From NCBI RefSeq assembly GCF_023006505.1, contig NZ_JALBGV010000019.1, positions 1 to 64,000 of the forward strand: a stretch of DNA of 64,000 bases. Direction: 5' to 3'. Origin of the DNA: Neorhizobium sp. SHOUNA12A (GTDB taxonomy: Bacteria > Pseudomonadota > Alphaproteobacteria > Rhizobiales > Rhizobiaceae). Below, piece after piece: positions 35,375 to 44,696 of this stretch. Every line of letters begins with the position of its first letter. Positions within the stretch are counted from its first letter, which is position 1. Below the pieces are notes generated by a model, which searched no databases, was not told the origin of the DNA, and was given only the letters and a program-made list of their open reading frames with translations. The position numbers and the translations under genes are program-made.

Positions 35375-36483
35375 CGTGTTCTCGGGTCGAGGATGCGGTA
35401 GAGCACATCCGACGTGATGTTGATGATCAGGAAGACGATCCCGATGGTGAGAACCGCGCCCATGACGACATTCATGTCGTTCATCTGCAGGCCGCGGGTG
35501 AGATACTGGCCGAGCCCCGGCCAGGCGAAGACGGTCTCGATCAGCACCGCGCCCTCAAGCAGGCCGCCGAGCGTCAGCGCTATGATGGTCAGGAGTTGGA
35601 CGCGGATGTTGCGGAAGGCATGGCGCCAGATCACCTGGCGGGAGGCCAGCCCCTTGGCGCGCGCCGTGATGATGTATTCCTGGCTGAGCTGCTCCAGCAT
35701 GAAGCTGCGCGACATGCGGCTGATATAGGCGACGGAATAATAACCGAGGATCGAGCCGGGCAGGATGATGTGGCCGAGCGCATTCTGGAAGACGTCCCAA
35801 TTGCCTTCCATGGCGGAGTCGAGCAGCAGGAAGCCGGTCACCGGCGTGACGATGCCTTCGTAATAGACATCGACGCGCCCCGATGCGCCGACCCATTGCA
35901 GCTTGGCATAGAAGATGAAGAGCGCCATCAGACCCATCCAGAAGGTCGGGATCGAATGGCCTGCAAGACCGACGATACGGGCGACATGGTCGATCGGCTT
36001 GCCGCGATGAACCGCAGCCGTGATGCCGAGTGGCACGCCAACGATAGTGCCGACGATCATCGCCACCAGGGTCAGTTCGATCGTCGCCGGAAAGATCGAC
36101 AGCAGATCGGTGACGATGGGCTGGCCGGTGATCGCGGAGACGCCGAGATCGCCGGTCAGCACTCTTTTCACATAGCTGAGGAACTGGATGTAGACGGGCT
36201 GGTCGAGCCCGAGTTGCTTGAAAACCCGGTCGTAGACTTCCTTGCTGACCTCGGGTCCGGTGATCGCCAGAACCGGATCGGCCGGCAGCAGGCGTCCCAT
36301 CGAGAAGGTCAGGAAGAGCAGCCCCAGCAGCGTCGTCACCACAGCGACGACGCGACCGATGAAGTGACGGACGGCAAGCTTGATGCCATCATCCGGCATG
36401 TCATCGACCGGGCCATTGGTGGTGGGACCAGTCGTGGTCGGTACGGGCGAGTTGTCTCGTGTCGTCATGTCCACGCTGGCCAC
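35371..36483 (-). CDS. ABC transporter permease, DppB type
   Basis: 370-residue permease, about 40 residues longer than usual at the N-terminus because of a polar Thr/Pro/Asp-rich leader (residues 1-36) before the first helix (VVAVVTTLLGLLFLTFSMGRLL). The coupling loop is EYIITARAKGLASRQVIWRHAFRN; the end reads DPRTR. GTG 36483 is preceded by AGGAG and is chosen; ATG 36468 lacks a good site. It begins 7 bases after the binding-protein stop. Confidence 0.9.
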   Translation of the reverse strand: MASVDMTTRDNSPVPTTTGPTTNGPVDDMPDDGIKLAVRHFIGRVVAVVTTLLGLLFLTFSMGRLLPADPVLAITGPEVSKEVYDRVFKQLGLDQPVYIQFLSYVKRVLTGDLGVSAITGQPIVTDLLSIFPATIELTLVAMIVGTIVGVPLGITAAVHRGKPIDHVARIVGLAGHSIPTFWMGLMALFIFYAKLQWVGASGRVDVYYEGIVTPVTGFLLLDSAMEGNWDVFQNALGHIILPGSILGYYSVAYISRMSRSFMLEQLSQEYIITARAKGLASRQVIWRHAFRNIRVQLLTIIALTLGGLLEGAVLIETVFAWPGLGQYLTRGLQMNDMNVVMGAVLTIGIVFLIINITSDVLYRILDPRTR

Positions 36484-36490
36484 GTCAATC

Positions 36491-38095
36491 CTACTCCTTG
36501 GTTTTCGTCACGTCGTGCCAACGGGTCGACCAGGTCGTATGCCCCTGATAACCCTTGACATTGGCGCGAATGACATAGGGGTCGGTGCGCTGGAAGAAGA
36601 CGATCAGCGGCGGGTTCATGCCCTTGTAGATCGCATCGATCTTCTTGAATATTTCCGTGCGCTTGGTCGTATCGTGTTCCTTCATCGACTGATCGACAAG
36701 GGTGTTCAGCTCTGGAACCTGCATGGCGGTGCGCCACAGGTAATAGCTGCCGAGACGTGCCTCGTCGCGATTGTCCGGGTTGTAGGCATATTGGGTGGCG
36801 ACCGCGAACGGATCGGGCAGGCGGGCACCGGAATTGCCGAGCAGGATTTCGTATTTGCGCTCGCGGAAGGCTGGTGTGTATTCGCCGGGCACGAGGTTAA
36901 GGTCGAAGCCGGCAGCACGGGCGCTTGCCTGCAGGGCTTCGGTGAACGGCAATGTTGCGGCACCCGACGGGTTCAGCACCTTCTTGAGGCCATTCGGATA
37001 ACCGGCCTGCGCCAGCAAGGCCTTGGCCTTGGCCGGGTCGTAGTCGTAACGGGATGTAGTGTCGGTCGGTGCGCCGATCATGCCCTTCGGCACGACGGAC
37101 TGCCACGGGAAGCCGGTATAGCGCATGATATTGCCGGAGATCGCCTTCCAGTCGAAAGCATGCTGGAATGCTTCGCGGACCAGAGGCTTCTGCAGATCGG
37201 GGTCTTTCTGGTTCAGCGCGATATAATAGAAGCCGAGACCCGGAACATTGTCGATCACCATCTTCTTGTCGTTCGCCAGCGCATCCAGGTCGCCGCTTGC
37301 GAGATACTGGCCGACATCCACGTCGCCGGCCTGCAGCTGAAGGCGCAGGTTACCGGATTCGGGGATATGCCGGGTGATGACGCGGACCATGGCCGGGACA
37401 CCGCCCCAGTATTTCTTGTTGGCTTCGAAGACGGCGATGTCGTTCGGACGCCATTGCGAAAGCGTGAAAGGACCGCTGCCGGCGGAGTTGGCGGCAAGCC
37501 AGGCGGCGCCGAAATCGCCGTTCGCCTCATGCGACATGGCGGTCTTCTTGTCGACGATGCCAAGCGAGGAGCTGGCGAGCGAATAAAGCACGAGATCGGT
37601 GCTGACCTGGATCGGCAGCTCGATTTCCAGCGTCTGCGCATCCTTGGCGCGCACCAGCTTTTCGACATTGTCGGCTGTAAAGCCCCAGAGCGCGATATCG
37701 GTCGAGCCGACCTGACCACGCTTGATGACGCGCTGGATCGACCAGGCGGCATCTTCGGCGGTCACCGGATTGCCGCTCTGGAACGTGGCGTCGCTGCGCA
37801 GCGTGATGGTGATCAGCTTGCCGTCGGCCGAGGCGCTCCACTTGGTCGCGAGCATCGGCTGCAGCTTCTGCAGGTCGTTCTGCGGCAGCTGGACGAGGTT
37901 GTCGTAGATATTGGAAATCAGCTCCGAAACCGTGCGGGCATTGTTGTCTGCCGGGTCCAGAGTACGGATGCCGGTCAGGTTCGTGCCGATCACCAGCATG
38001 TTCGGCGGCGATGCGGCGAGCGCTGCGCCCTGCGGGACCGTCAGCGCTGCAGCGACCAGAAATGTCGCCGCCATAAGATGTTTCATCATGTTCAA
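36491..38095 (-). CDS. ABC substrate-binding protein, family 5 (peptide/opine type)
   Basis: 534-residue periplasmic binding protein. The signal peptide is residues 1-28 (cut after ALAA). The mature chain begins SPPNMLVIGTNLTGIRTLDPAD, a standard family 5 opening, and holds ATFQSGNPVTAEDAAWSIQRV and KALLAQAGYPNGL. The length is normal and there is no interruption, unlike the plus-strand copy at 23502. It is the first gene of the minus-strand operon and is divergent from the GntR regulator 601 bp away. Cargo unknown. Confidence 0.92.
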   Translation of the reverse strand: MNMMKHLMAATFLVAAALTVPQGAALAASPPNMLVIGTNLTGIRTLDPADNNARTVSELISNIYDNLVQLPQNDLQKLQPMLATKWSASADGKLITITLRSDATFQSGNPVTAEDAAWSIQRVIKRGQVGSTDIALWGFTADNVEKLVRAKDAQTLEIELPIQVSTDLVLYSLASSSLGIVDKKTAMSHEANGDFGAAWLAANSAGSGPFTLSQWRPNDIAVFEANKKYWGGVPAMVRVITRHIPESGNLRLQLQAGDVDVGQYLASGDLDALANDKKMVIDNVPGLGFYYIALNQKDPDLQKPLVREAFQHAFDWKAISGNIMRYTGFPWQSVVPKGMIGAPTDTTSRYDYDPAKAKALLAQAGYPNGLKKVLNPSGAATLPFTEALQASARAAGFDLNLVPGEYTPAFRERKYEILLGNSGARLPDPFAVATQYAYNPDNRDEARLGSYYLWRTAMQVPELNTLVDQSMKEHDTTKRTEIFKKIDAIYKGMNPPLIVFFQRTDPYVIRANVKGYQGHTTWSTRWHDVTKTKE

Positions 38096-38696
38096 CCTCC
38101 CAATTGAAATCTTCGAGCTCTTCAGTTCGTTCTGCTTGTCGTGTTCAGCATCAGGAATTCGATCCGTCGCGGGTCCTCGCCTTTGATCTGTTCGTAGAAA
38201 TATTCGAGGATGTGCGGCAATGTTCCTCTGTCGGAAAAGGCATGAATGAGCGAGCCGACGCGCTGGCGTGCCGGGCTTGAAGAAATGTACTGTCGACCGA
38301 TGCCTGAAGCGGGCAAAAACTCCCTGTTGCCGAAGCTTCGTGGCTTACGGCCCAGGGTGCGACAGAAATGACGTTGAAGTTTGGCTTTGCGACCTCAGCT
38401 GCGTTTCTCGCGGCAGCGATGATGGCCGATTCGCGCCGTGTGCTGCATCTGAATATCTCCTCCCTGAGACGCCGAATGCACTTCGACAATTTCGAATACG
38501 CTAACACGGTCACCTAAGTTGTCAACTCTCATTTCAAATTTTGTAAAAAAAGCCGCAAAAGAAGTAATTTTTGATGACATCTTTGAAATTGCGCCTATCG
38601 ATAGATAGGCAGGCCCGCGCCATGGTCGGGACTGCCATATCGCGCGCCGGGAGGGCCGCCGGGACGAGAGTTTTGGGAGCTAGGGGGAGATGTTGA
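38096..38696. other. Divergent control region between binding protein and GntR genes, with a possible gene remnant
   Basis: 601 bases with no intact gene. On the minus strand at about 38122-38330 the frame reads like protein (NREFLPASGIGRQYISSS, then LPHILEYFYEQIKGEDPRR), ending in a natural stop but lacking any credible start or 5' part. I read this as a possible C-terminal remnant of a lost gene but do not recognise the family. The last 180 bases before the GntR gene are AT-rich (A-runs near 38540) and probably contain both promoters. Confidence 0.45.
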
Positions 38697-39413
38697 ATGG
38701 CGGAACTGCAATTGACGCCGCCGCGCAAGGAGAGGCTGGCGGACAAACTATACGGCCAGATCCTGGAGCAGATTCTGAACGGCGCCTTCAAGGAAGGCGA
38801 TCGGCTGCCGGCGGAGAACGATATCTGCTCTGCTTTCTCCGTATCGCGCCCGGTGGTTCGCCAGGCCTTGATCCGGTTGCAGGCTGATGGACTTGTCTAT
38901 TCGCGGCGCGGTTCCGGCACATTCGTGCGCGCCGTGCCGCCCTCGGCCATTACCCGCTTCGTGCTGCCGTCCAATGTCGCGGGTTATCTGAAGTCCTTCG
39001 AGGTTCGTTTCGCGCTGGAGGCTGCGGCAGCGTCGCTGGCGGCGGAGCGCCGCTCCAGCCAGAACCTTCACAATCTCGACGAAGCCAACGAGCTGCTGCG
39101 CGAAAAAATCATGAACGGCCAGTCTCCCAGCGAGGCGGATTTCAATTTTCATCGCGAGGTCGCCGTCGCGAGCGGCAACGACCTGTTCGTATCGCTCTTC
39201 GAGCACCTGCGCGGAGAGATCAGCGGCTCCATGGGCGTGGCGCTCAACCTGACGAAACTAGGCTCGGACGAGCGACGCATCGCCGTGCTGCGCGAGCACC
39301 AGCAGATCGTCGAAGCGATCCGGGCGAGAAACGGGGAGCACGCGGCGCTCTATATGCGCTACCATCTGGTGCGCGCCCGCGAACGGATTACCGACGCGCA
39401 ACGCGATCCCTGA
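38697..39413 (+). CDS. GntR/FadR family transcriptional regulator
   Basis: 238-residue regulator. The N-terminal winged helix (residues 12-80) reads YGQILEQILNGAFKEGDRLPAENDICSAFSVSRPVVRQAL, then YSRRGSGTFV. The C-terminal helical FCD domain holds DFNFHREVAVASGND and ends in REHQQIVEAIRARNGEHAA; the family's metal-binding histidines are in HREV, REHQQ and the late RYHLV. It is divergent from the complete ABC system and should control it, with the imported carboxylate or a metabolite as effector. Confidence 0.9.
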   Translation: MAELQLTPPRKERLADKLYGQILEQILNGAFKEGDRLPAENDICSAFSVSRPVVRQALIRLQADGLVYSRRGSGTFVRAVPPSAITRFVLPSNVAGYLKSFEVRFALEAAAASLAAERRSSQNLHNLDEANELLREKIMNGQSPSEADFNFHREVAVASGNDLFVSLFEHLRGEISGSMGVALNLTKLGSDERRIAVLREHQQIVEAIRARNGEHAALYMRYHLVRARERITDAQRDP

Positions 39414-39749
39414 CGAGGGCGATATGTTGCCACGACAGCGGGAGGAGAGCGACGTCGTTGAAGGGAAGGAACGTGACCATTCGGAAATCGGCATAAGACA
39501 CTGCCTCGCCGGATATGGTCGGCGTGGACAGTTTTCTGGGTGGACATGATGTATGTCGGCTTTCCGGTGATTTCGCTGCCGGGCCTTCTTTTCTCTTAAT
39601 CTTCTCGAGGCCTGCGAGAGACTTTTGGTGCCTTGCCGGCAGACATTTCGCGGGTCAAAGCTATTCATCCGTTTTCATTGATTGTCCCGAAGCATCGCGA
39701 CGCCACCGCAGATCTTCAAAATCAGCCCTCAATCCTTACTTTGGCATCC
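39414..39749. other. Gene-free stretch between convergent genes
   Basis: 336 bases between the stop of the GntR gene and the stop of the sugar ABC ATPase. No supported frame, no repeat and no convincing terminator hairpin were seen. Confidence 0.4.
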
Positions 39750-40883
39750 TTAAACCGTTAAATTGTCATTAGGAGCCAGCGTATCCGTCAGTGCGGTTTG
39801 TTCGATTCGCATCCCAGCGCTATCGAAAAAGCGCAGGTGCGGGCCGTCCCACGAAAAATGGACGGTATCGCCGGCGTCAACAGGAACCGGTGACCGGTGT
39901 TCTGCGATGATGGCCTGCCCTTCGTCCGTCTGGCAGTATAGAAATTGGGTCCCGCCTAGATATTCCGAGAAATCCACCCTGGCCTGCAGCATCGCTTCGC
40001 CGGCGGTCGACACGAACAGATGTTCGGGGCGAATGCCCAGCGTGATCTTTTCGCCCGGCGACAATACCTGTGCGTCCAGTGATACCGGAATTCGGCTGCT
40101 GCCGAGCAATACCGATCCATCTTCCGACCATTTCGCTTCCAGAAAGTTCATGCGCGGCGAGCCGATGAATCCGGCAACGAAAATGTTGGCCGGTTTTTCG
40201 TAGACCTCGCGCGGGCTGCCGGTCTGCTCTATCCGCCCGTCGCGAAGGACCACTATCATGTCGGCCAGCGTCATCGCTTCCGTCTGGTCGTGGGTGACGT
40301 AGATCATCGTATTGCGCAGTTCGCGGTGCAGCCTTGCGATCTCGATGCGCATCGATACCCGCAATTCGGCATCGAGATTGGACAACGGCTCGTCGAAGAG
40401 AAACACCTCGGGTTTGCGCACGATTGCGCGGCCGATCGCCACCCGCTGGCGTTGGCCGCCGGACAACTGGCCGGGGCGGCGATCCAGCAGCGGATCGATT
40501 TTCAGGATCGCAGAGGCGGCCCTGACCCGCGCTTCGATTTCCGCCTCTGGCGTCCGCGCCATTTTCAGACCAAACGCCAGATTGTCGCGCACGCTCATAT
40601 GCGGGTACAGCGCATAGGACTGGAACACCATGGCGATGCCGCGCTCGGACGGATCGAGATCGGTGACATCGCGCCCCTTGATCTCGATTTCGCCGTCAGT
40701 GACCTCCTCGAGCCCGGCAATCATCCGCAGCAGCGTCGATTTTCCGCAGCCGGACGGACCGACGAAGACGACAAAGGATCCTTCGGTGATCTGGAGGTTG
40801 ATGCCATGAATGACCTCCAGGTTGCCGAAACTCTTGCGGATATCGGTAAGCACGACCCCGGTTCTGGCTATCTCATCACGCAT
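39750..40883 (-). CDS. Sugar ABC ATPase, MalK/UgpC type
   Basis: 377-residue ATPase of the CUT1 carbohydrate importer class. Walker A GPSGCGKS at 42-49, signature [17 protein letters not shown], Walker [17 protein letters not shown]-loop THDQTEAMTLAD. From about 245 comes the C-terminal OB-fold regulatory domain (MNFLEAKWSEDG; LGIRPEHL) typical of MalK. The start at ATG 40883 overlaps the end of the GH127 gene by eight bases. It is the last gene of the LacI-controlled operon and energises the two permeases upstream. Confidence 0.93.
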   Translation of the reverse strand: MRDEIARTGVVLTDIRKSFGNLEVIHGINLQITEGSFVVFVGPSGCGKSTLLRMIAGLEEVTDGEIEIKGRDVTDLDPSERGIAMVFQSYALYPHMSVRDNLAFGLKMARTPEAEIEARVRAASAILKIDPLLDRRPGQLSGGQRQRVAIGRAIVRKPEVFLFDEPLSNLDAELRVSMRIEIARLHRELRNTMIYVTHDQTEAMTLADMIVVLRDGRIEQTGSPREVYEKPANIFVAGFIGSPRMNFLEAKWSEDGSVLLGSSRIPVSLDAQVLSPGEKITLGIRPEHLFVSTAGEAMLQARVDFSEYLGGTQFLYCQTDEGQAIIAEHRSPVPVDAGDTVHFSWDGPHLRFFDSAGMRIEQTALTDTLAPNDNLTV

Positions 40884-42804
40884 CGTTGCGTTCGCCCGCT
40901 CTGACCCAGACCAGCATTTCACCTGGCGACCTGTTGTCCCAGAAAGGATAGGGTACGAACCGTACCATCGTTTCCTCCGTCTCAGGCGGCCGGGTGCGAT
41001 AGAGCGCGTCACCCCAATCAGCCTTGTCGCGGCTTGCGGGAACATCGAGCGCCACGGCGCCGCCGAGATCTTTTAAGTCAGCCGTCGTTGCCTGCGAAAC
41101 GCCGCTTGTCAGCCTGATGCCGTTCAAGCCGTCGCCATTGTCGGTCGCCTCGACGCAATAGACCATCGGCCCGCGCATCAGCGCCGTGCGGCCGGCATCG
41201 TGCCGCACCAGCGGATTGGCAAACAGCGCGCGCGGCGCCAAGGGAATATCGAGATCGATATGATCGCCGCTCGTCCAGTCCCGATCGATGCGGGCATAGC
41301 CGTCGATCGTGACCGAGGCAAGATCGATCGTTTCGCCATTGACCTTCAGCGTTACGCCATCCGCCCATTCGGGGATGCGCAGTGAGATCGCAAAGCGTGT
41401 CGTCCTGTCCGTCGTCACATCGAATCCGATCGCGCCGTCCCAGGGATAATGCGTCTTTTCGGCCAGCCGCACCTTGGCCCCACCGATATCGAATCGGGCC
41501 TGGCTTTCGCCGTAAAGATGGACGGCGATCTCGTCGTCCGACACCGCATACATATACGAGCCGATTGACGCGAGCAGACGGGCGATATTGGGTGGGCAGC
41601 AGGGGCAGGGATGCCAGATCCAGCGGTGATGCTTCCCGGCGCTTTCCAGAGGGTTTTCATAGAAGAAGGTTTTGCCGTCGAGCGACAGGCCGGACATGGC
41701 GCCATTGTAGAGCGCCTGTTCCATGATGTCGGCATAGCGCCGGTTCGGACCGCGCCCAAGCATGCGGCTCGCCCAGAAGACGAGACCGACTGAAGCGCAG
41801 GTTTCGGCATAGGCGCTTTCGTTCGGCAGGTCGTAATAGTCGGTGAACCCTTCATTGGAGACGGCAGGCCCGATGCCGCCGGTGAGATACATCTGCTTGG
41901 TGATCAGATCGTCCCAAAGCGTATCGAGCGCCGCCGTCAGGCTGTCATCATTGTATTCGGTGGCGATATCGGCCATGCCGCAATAAAGATACATGGCGCG
42001 CACGGCATGACCGACGACCTTTGTCTGTTCGCGCACCGGCTGATGCGACTGGCTGTATTCATAGGTTTTCTGGATGAAATTGGCGGGATCGCGCCCGTCG
42101 CGGATCGCTTCCTCTGTGAAATAATGCGGTTCGGTGCCGCGCTCGTCGATGAAGAATTTGCAGAGGTGGAGATATTTCTTTTGTCCCGTCACACGCGCCA
42201 GCTTCACTAGTGCCAGCTCGATTTCCTCATGGCCGCAATAGCCGCGCAGTTGGCCCTCGCCACGGCCGAAGGTCTTGATCAGGTAATCGGCATAACGGCA
42301 CATGATATCGAGAAGCTTGCGCTTGCCGGTTGCCTGAAAATAAGCGACCGCTCCTTCAATCAAATGCCCGGCGCAATAGAGTTCATGATGGTCGCGCAGG
42401 TTGGTCCATCGGCGATCCGGCTGGATGCGCTGGAACCAGGCGTTCAGGTAACCGTCCTTGTCCTGCATCTTTCCGTACATGTCGATGATCTCGTCGACAC
42501 GGGCTTCGAGCTTCGGGTTCTTCCGCCGATAGAGCGAATAGGCCACCGTCTCGATCGACTTGCCGAGATCCGAGTCCCAGAACATCTGCGTGGTGCCGCC
42601 CCAGGGTTGGATCGGGATGACGATGCCGGGGCTCGGCTTGCTGGTGTCGATGGCATCAAGCATGCCAGCCTCGACGCAGCGGTCGAGCAGCATTTCGGCC
42701 GTGGTGTCGCAGATCGCTTCCTGGCGATCGCCGAATAGGCCGTGGATATCGACGCTGGGTACGGGCAGCGGGCGGAACTGGCGGTCTCTTTTCATGGTGT
42801 TCAT
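40876..42804 (-). CDS. GH127-family glycoside hydrolase, beta-L-arabinofuranosidase type
   Basis: 642-residue cytoplasmic glycoside hydrolase without a signal peptide. The (alpha/alpha)6 barrel region contains DGYLNAWF, HHELYCAGHLIEG and CGHEEIE. The GH127 zinc/nucleophile set is visible: E334 and C336 in AYAETCAS and C402-C403 in HPCPCCPPN, matching the Glu-Cys3 zinc site in Bifidobacterium HypBA1. C-terminal beta domains follow (FAISLRIPEWADGVTLKVNG). It would release L-arabinofuranose from short oligosaccharides imported by the transporter in the same operon. Sister families with different sugars (GH146/GH142-like) cannot be excluded. It overlaps the ATPase gene by eight bases. Confidence 0.88.
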   Translation of the reverse strand: MNTMKRDRQFRPLPVPSVDIHGLFGDRQEAICDTTAEMLLDRCVEAGMLDAIDTSKPSPGIVIPIQPWGGTTQMFWDSDLGKSIETVAYSLYRRKNPKLEARVDEIIDMYGKMQDKDGYLNAWFQRIQPDRRWTNLRDHHELYCAGHLIEGAVAYFQATGKRKLLDIMCRYADYLIKTFGRGEGQLRGYCGHEEIELALVKLARVTGQKKYLHLCKFFIDERGTEPHYFTEEAIRDGRDPANFIQKTYEYSQSHQPVREQTKVVGHAVRAMYLYCGMADIATEYNDDSLTAALDTLWDDLITKQMYLTGGIGPAVSNEGFTDYYDLPNESAYAETCASVGLVFWASRMLGRGPNRRYADIMEQALYNGAMSGLSLDGKTFFYENPLESAGKHHRWIWHPCPCCPPNIARLLASIGSYMYAVSDDEIAVHLYGESQARFDIGGAKVRLAEKTHYPWDGAIGFDVTTDRTTRFAISLRIPEWADGVTLKVNGETIDLASVTIDGYARIDRDWTSGDHIDLDIPLAPRALFANPLVRHDAGRTALMRGPMVYCVEATDNGDGLNGIRLTSGVSQATTADLKDLGGAVALDVPASRDKADWGDALYRTRPPETEETMVRFVPYPFWDNRSPGEMLVWVRAGERNDA

Positions 42805-42825
42805 CGCGTCATCCGTTTCTTCAGA

Positions 42826-43704
42826 TCATTTCACCGCACCGGCCATCAGCCCGCGCATGTAATAGCGTTGCAAAAGCAGGAAGACGATCAGGCAGGGGAT
42901 CGTCATGACCGCGACGCCGGCCTGTACCGCGCCCCAGTTGACCGCGCCGAGACGGCCGGCGCGCACTGCCATCATCAGGACGGGCAGGGTGTATTTCTCG
43001 TTGCTGGCGAGGAGGATCAGCGCTGCGAGAAATTCGTTCCAGGCATTGAGGAAGGCGAAGATCGCCACCGTTGCGACGCCCGGCAGCACCAGTGGCAGCA
43101 GGACGCGCACCAGCAATCGCAGGTCCCGCGCGCCGTCGATGCGCGCCGCCTCCTCGATCTCCTTCGGCACGGCGTCGAAGGCGTTTCGCATCATGAAGAC
43201 CGAGAAGGGCAGCTGCAGCGTGACGTAGATAAGCGTCAGCCCGAACAGCGAATTGTTCAGCCCGAGCTTAGCAAGAATGATGAACAGCGGGGTCAGGATC
43301 GATTGGAACGGGATCATCAGCGTGGCAATGATCAAAACGAACAGCACGTTCTTTAGCGGAAACCGGTAGCGGGAGAAGCCGTAACCAGCAAGTAGGCTGA
43401 CCGCTACGGTCAGCACAACGGTTGCGAGCGACACCAGCAGCGAATTGATCGTGTGCTGCCAGATTCCGGCGCCGAAACCGTCCAGCGATCCATAGGCATC
43501 GAGGCTGAAACCATTGGTCGGCCATGGCGGCAGAGGCGGCAGGCGGGCTTCCGCGCCATGGCGAAACGAGGCCAGAAACGCAATGGCGAAGGGCGCCAAG
43601 AAGAACAGCGAAATGGCGATCCCGGTGGCATGATAGGCGCCGTTTGATCGGACGGCCTTGCGCGCACGGCGCTGCTTGGCGGGTGTCGTATTTACAGGTG
43701 TCAC
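42826..43704 (-). CDS. Sugar ABC permease, MalG type
   Basis: 292-residue inner-membrane permease with six helices. The first is at about 25-47 (HATGIAISLFFLAPFAIAFLASF). The EAA coupling loop reads EIEEAARIDGARDLRLLVRVLLPLVLPG. The start is GTG 43704, overlapping the stop of the upstream permease (GTGA). A frame running further upstream belongs to another reading of the neighbouring gene. It forms the channel with the MalF-type partner. Confidence 0.91.
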   Translation of the reverse strand: MTPVNTTPAKQRRARKAVRSNGAYHATGIAISLFFLAPFAIAFLASFRHGAEARLPPLPPWPTNGFSLDAYGSLDGFGAGIWQHTINSLLVSLATVVLTVAVSLLAGYGFSRYRFPLKNVLFVLIIATLMIPFQSILTPLFIILAKLGLNNSLFGLTLIYVTLQLPFSVFMMRNAFDAVPKEIEEAARIDGARDLRLLVRVLLPLVLPGVATVAIFAFLNAWNEFLAALILLASNEKYTLPVLMMAVRAGRLGAVNWGAVQAGVAVMTIPCLIVFLLLQRYYMRGLMAGAVK

Positions 43705-44618
43705 GGTTTTTCCTCCCGGACGCGAAGCAGCCAGAGTTGGATGATGCTGATGGCAACCAGAATGGCGAGAAGTGCTATCGACAAAGCTGCGCCATAGCCG
43801 AGATTGAAGGACACGAAGGATTGGTTGAAGATGTAGTAGACCACCGAGATCATCCGGTTCTGCGGCCCACCCGACGTCATGATGTAGAACTGGTCGAAGG
43901 CGAGGATCGAGCCGGTCACCGAGATGATCAGCGCCAGGGCGATGGTTTTGCGCATCAAGGGCAGCGTCAGGTGCCGGAAACGCTGCCAGCGGCTTGCGCC
44001 ATCGATCCGGGCCGCCTCCGTCAGTTCGGCCGGAATGGCCTGAAGACCCGTGAGCAGAATGATCATCGTAAAGCCGGCGATCTTCCAGACGACCATGACG
44101 ATAATAGTGAGGAAGGCGCTGTCGAAGGTGGCGAGCAGGTTCGGGCTCTTGTCCACCCATCCGAGTGCTTTCAGCGCCGGACCGATGAAGCCGCTGTCGA
44201 CATTGGCAAGCCACACCCAGAGCAGCGAAGCCGTGGCAAGACCAACGACAACCGGCAGGAAGATGATGGTGCGGTAGGCGCTGACGAAGCGCCGCTGCTT
44301 CTCGACGAAGATCGCCAGCGGAAAGGCGACGGCGAAGATCGCGATGGTGACGATGACGGTATAGTAGGCGGTGAACTGCAGCGCAGACATGAAGCGGGCG
44401 TCGTGGAACATGCGGACGTAGTTCCTGAACCCGATCCAGCGCGTGCCACCCATCAGCGGCCAGTTGTGCAGGCTCATCCAGCCGGTGAAGATCACCGGGA
44501 TGATGAAGAAGGCGATGACGAGTGCCATCGCCGGCGCGATGTAGACCAGCCCGCGCAAGCCGGTTCTGCGGGCGCGCCGGCGTCTGGGCAACAGGGTCTT
44601 TGAGCCGGAAACAGTCAT
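43701..44618 (-). CDS. Sugar ABC permease, MalF type
   Basis: 305-residue permease. After a basic N-terminus (LLPRRRRARRTGLRG) the first helix is at 24-45 (LVYIAPAMALVIAFFIIPVIFT). The EAA loop reads ELTEAARIDGASRWQRFRHLTLPLMRKT, and the final helix is followed by RVREEKP. It couples by GTGA overlap to the MalG-type gene. A hairpin separates it from the upstream binding-protein gene. Confidence 0.91.
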   Translation of the reverse strand: MTVSGSKTLLPRRRRARRTGLRGLVYIAPAMALVIAFFIIPVIFTGWMSLHNWPLMGGTRWIGFRNYVRMFHDARFMSALQFTAYYTVIVTIAIFAVAFPLAIFVEKQRRFVSAYRTIIFLPVVVGLATASLLWVWLANVDSGFIGPALKALGWVDKSPNLLATFDSAFLTIIVMVVWKIAGFTMIILLTGLQAIPAELTEAARIDGASRWQRFRHLTLPLMRKTIALALIISVTGSILAFDQFYIMTSGGPQNRMISVVYYIFNQSFVSFNLGYGAALSIALLAILVAISIIQLWLLRVREEKP

Positions 44619-44648
44619 CCAGGTGCTCCGCAGAGACGGTGGAAAGGT

Positions 44649-44678
44649 GACCGGAAGGTGGGCTTTCGCCTTCCGGTC
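44649..44678 (-). terminator. Intercistronic hairpin after the sugar-binding protein gene
   Basis: Perfect 10-base arms GACCGGAAGG (44649-44658) and CCTTCCGGTC (44669-44678) with a 10-base loop, 18 bases past the binding-protein stop and 30 bases before the next gene. No U-tract follows. Such stems commonly stabilise or partly terminate the message so that the binding protein is made in excess over the permeases. Confidence 0.65.
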
Positions 44679-44696
44679 GCGGCATCCTTGGGGAGG

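Noticed and set aside
36380..38107. A 575-codon plus-strand frame opposite the binding-protein gene
   Set aside because: It is the complement of a well-supported minus-strand binding protein and has no recognisable domain.
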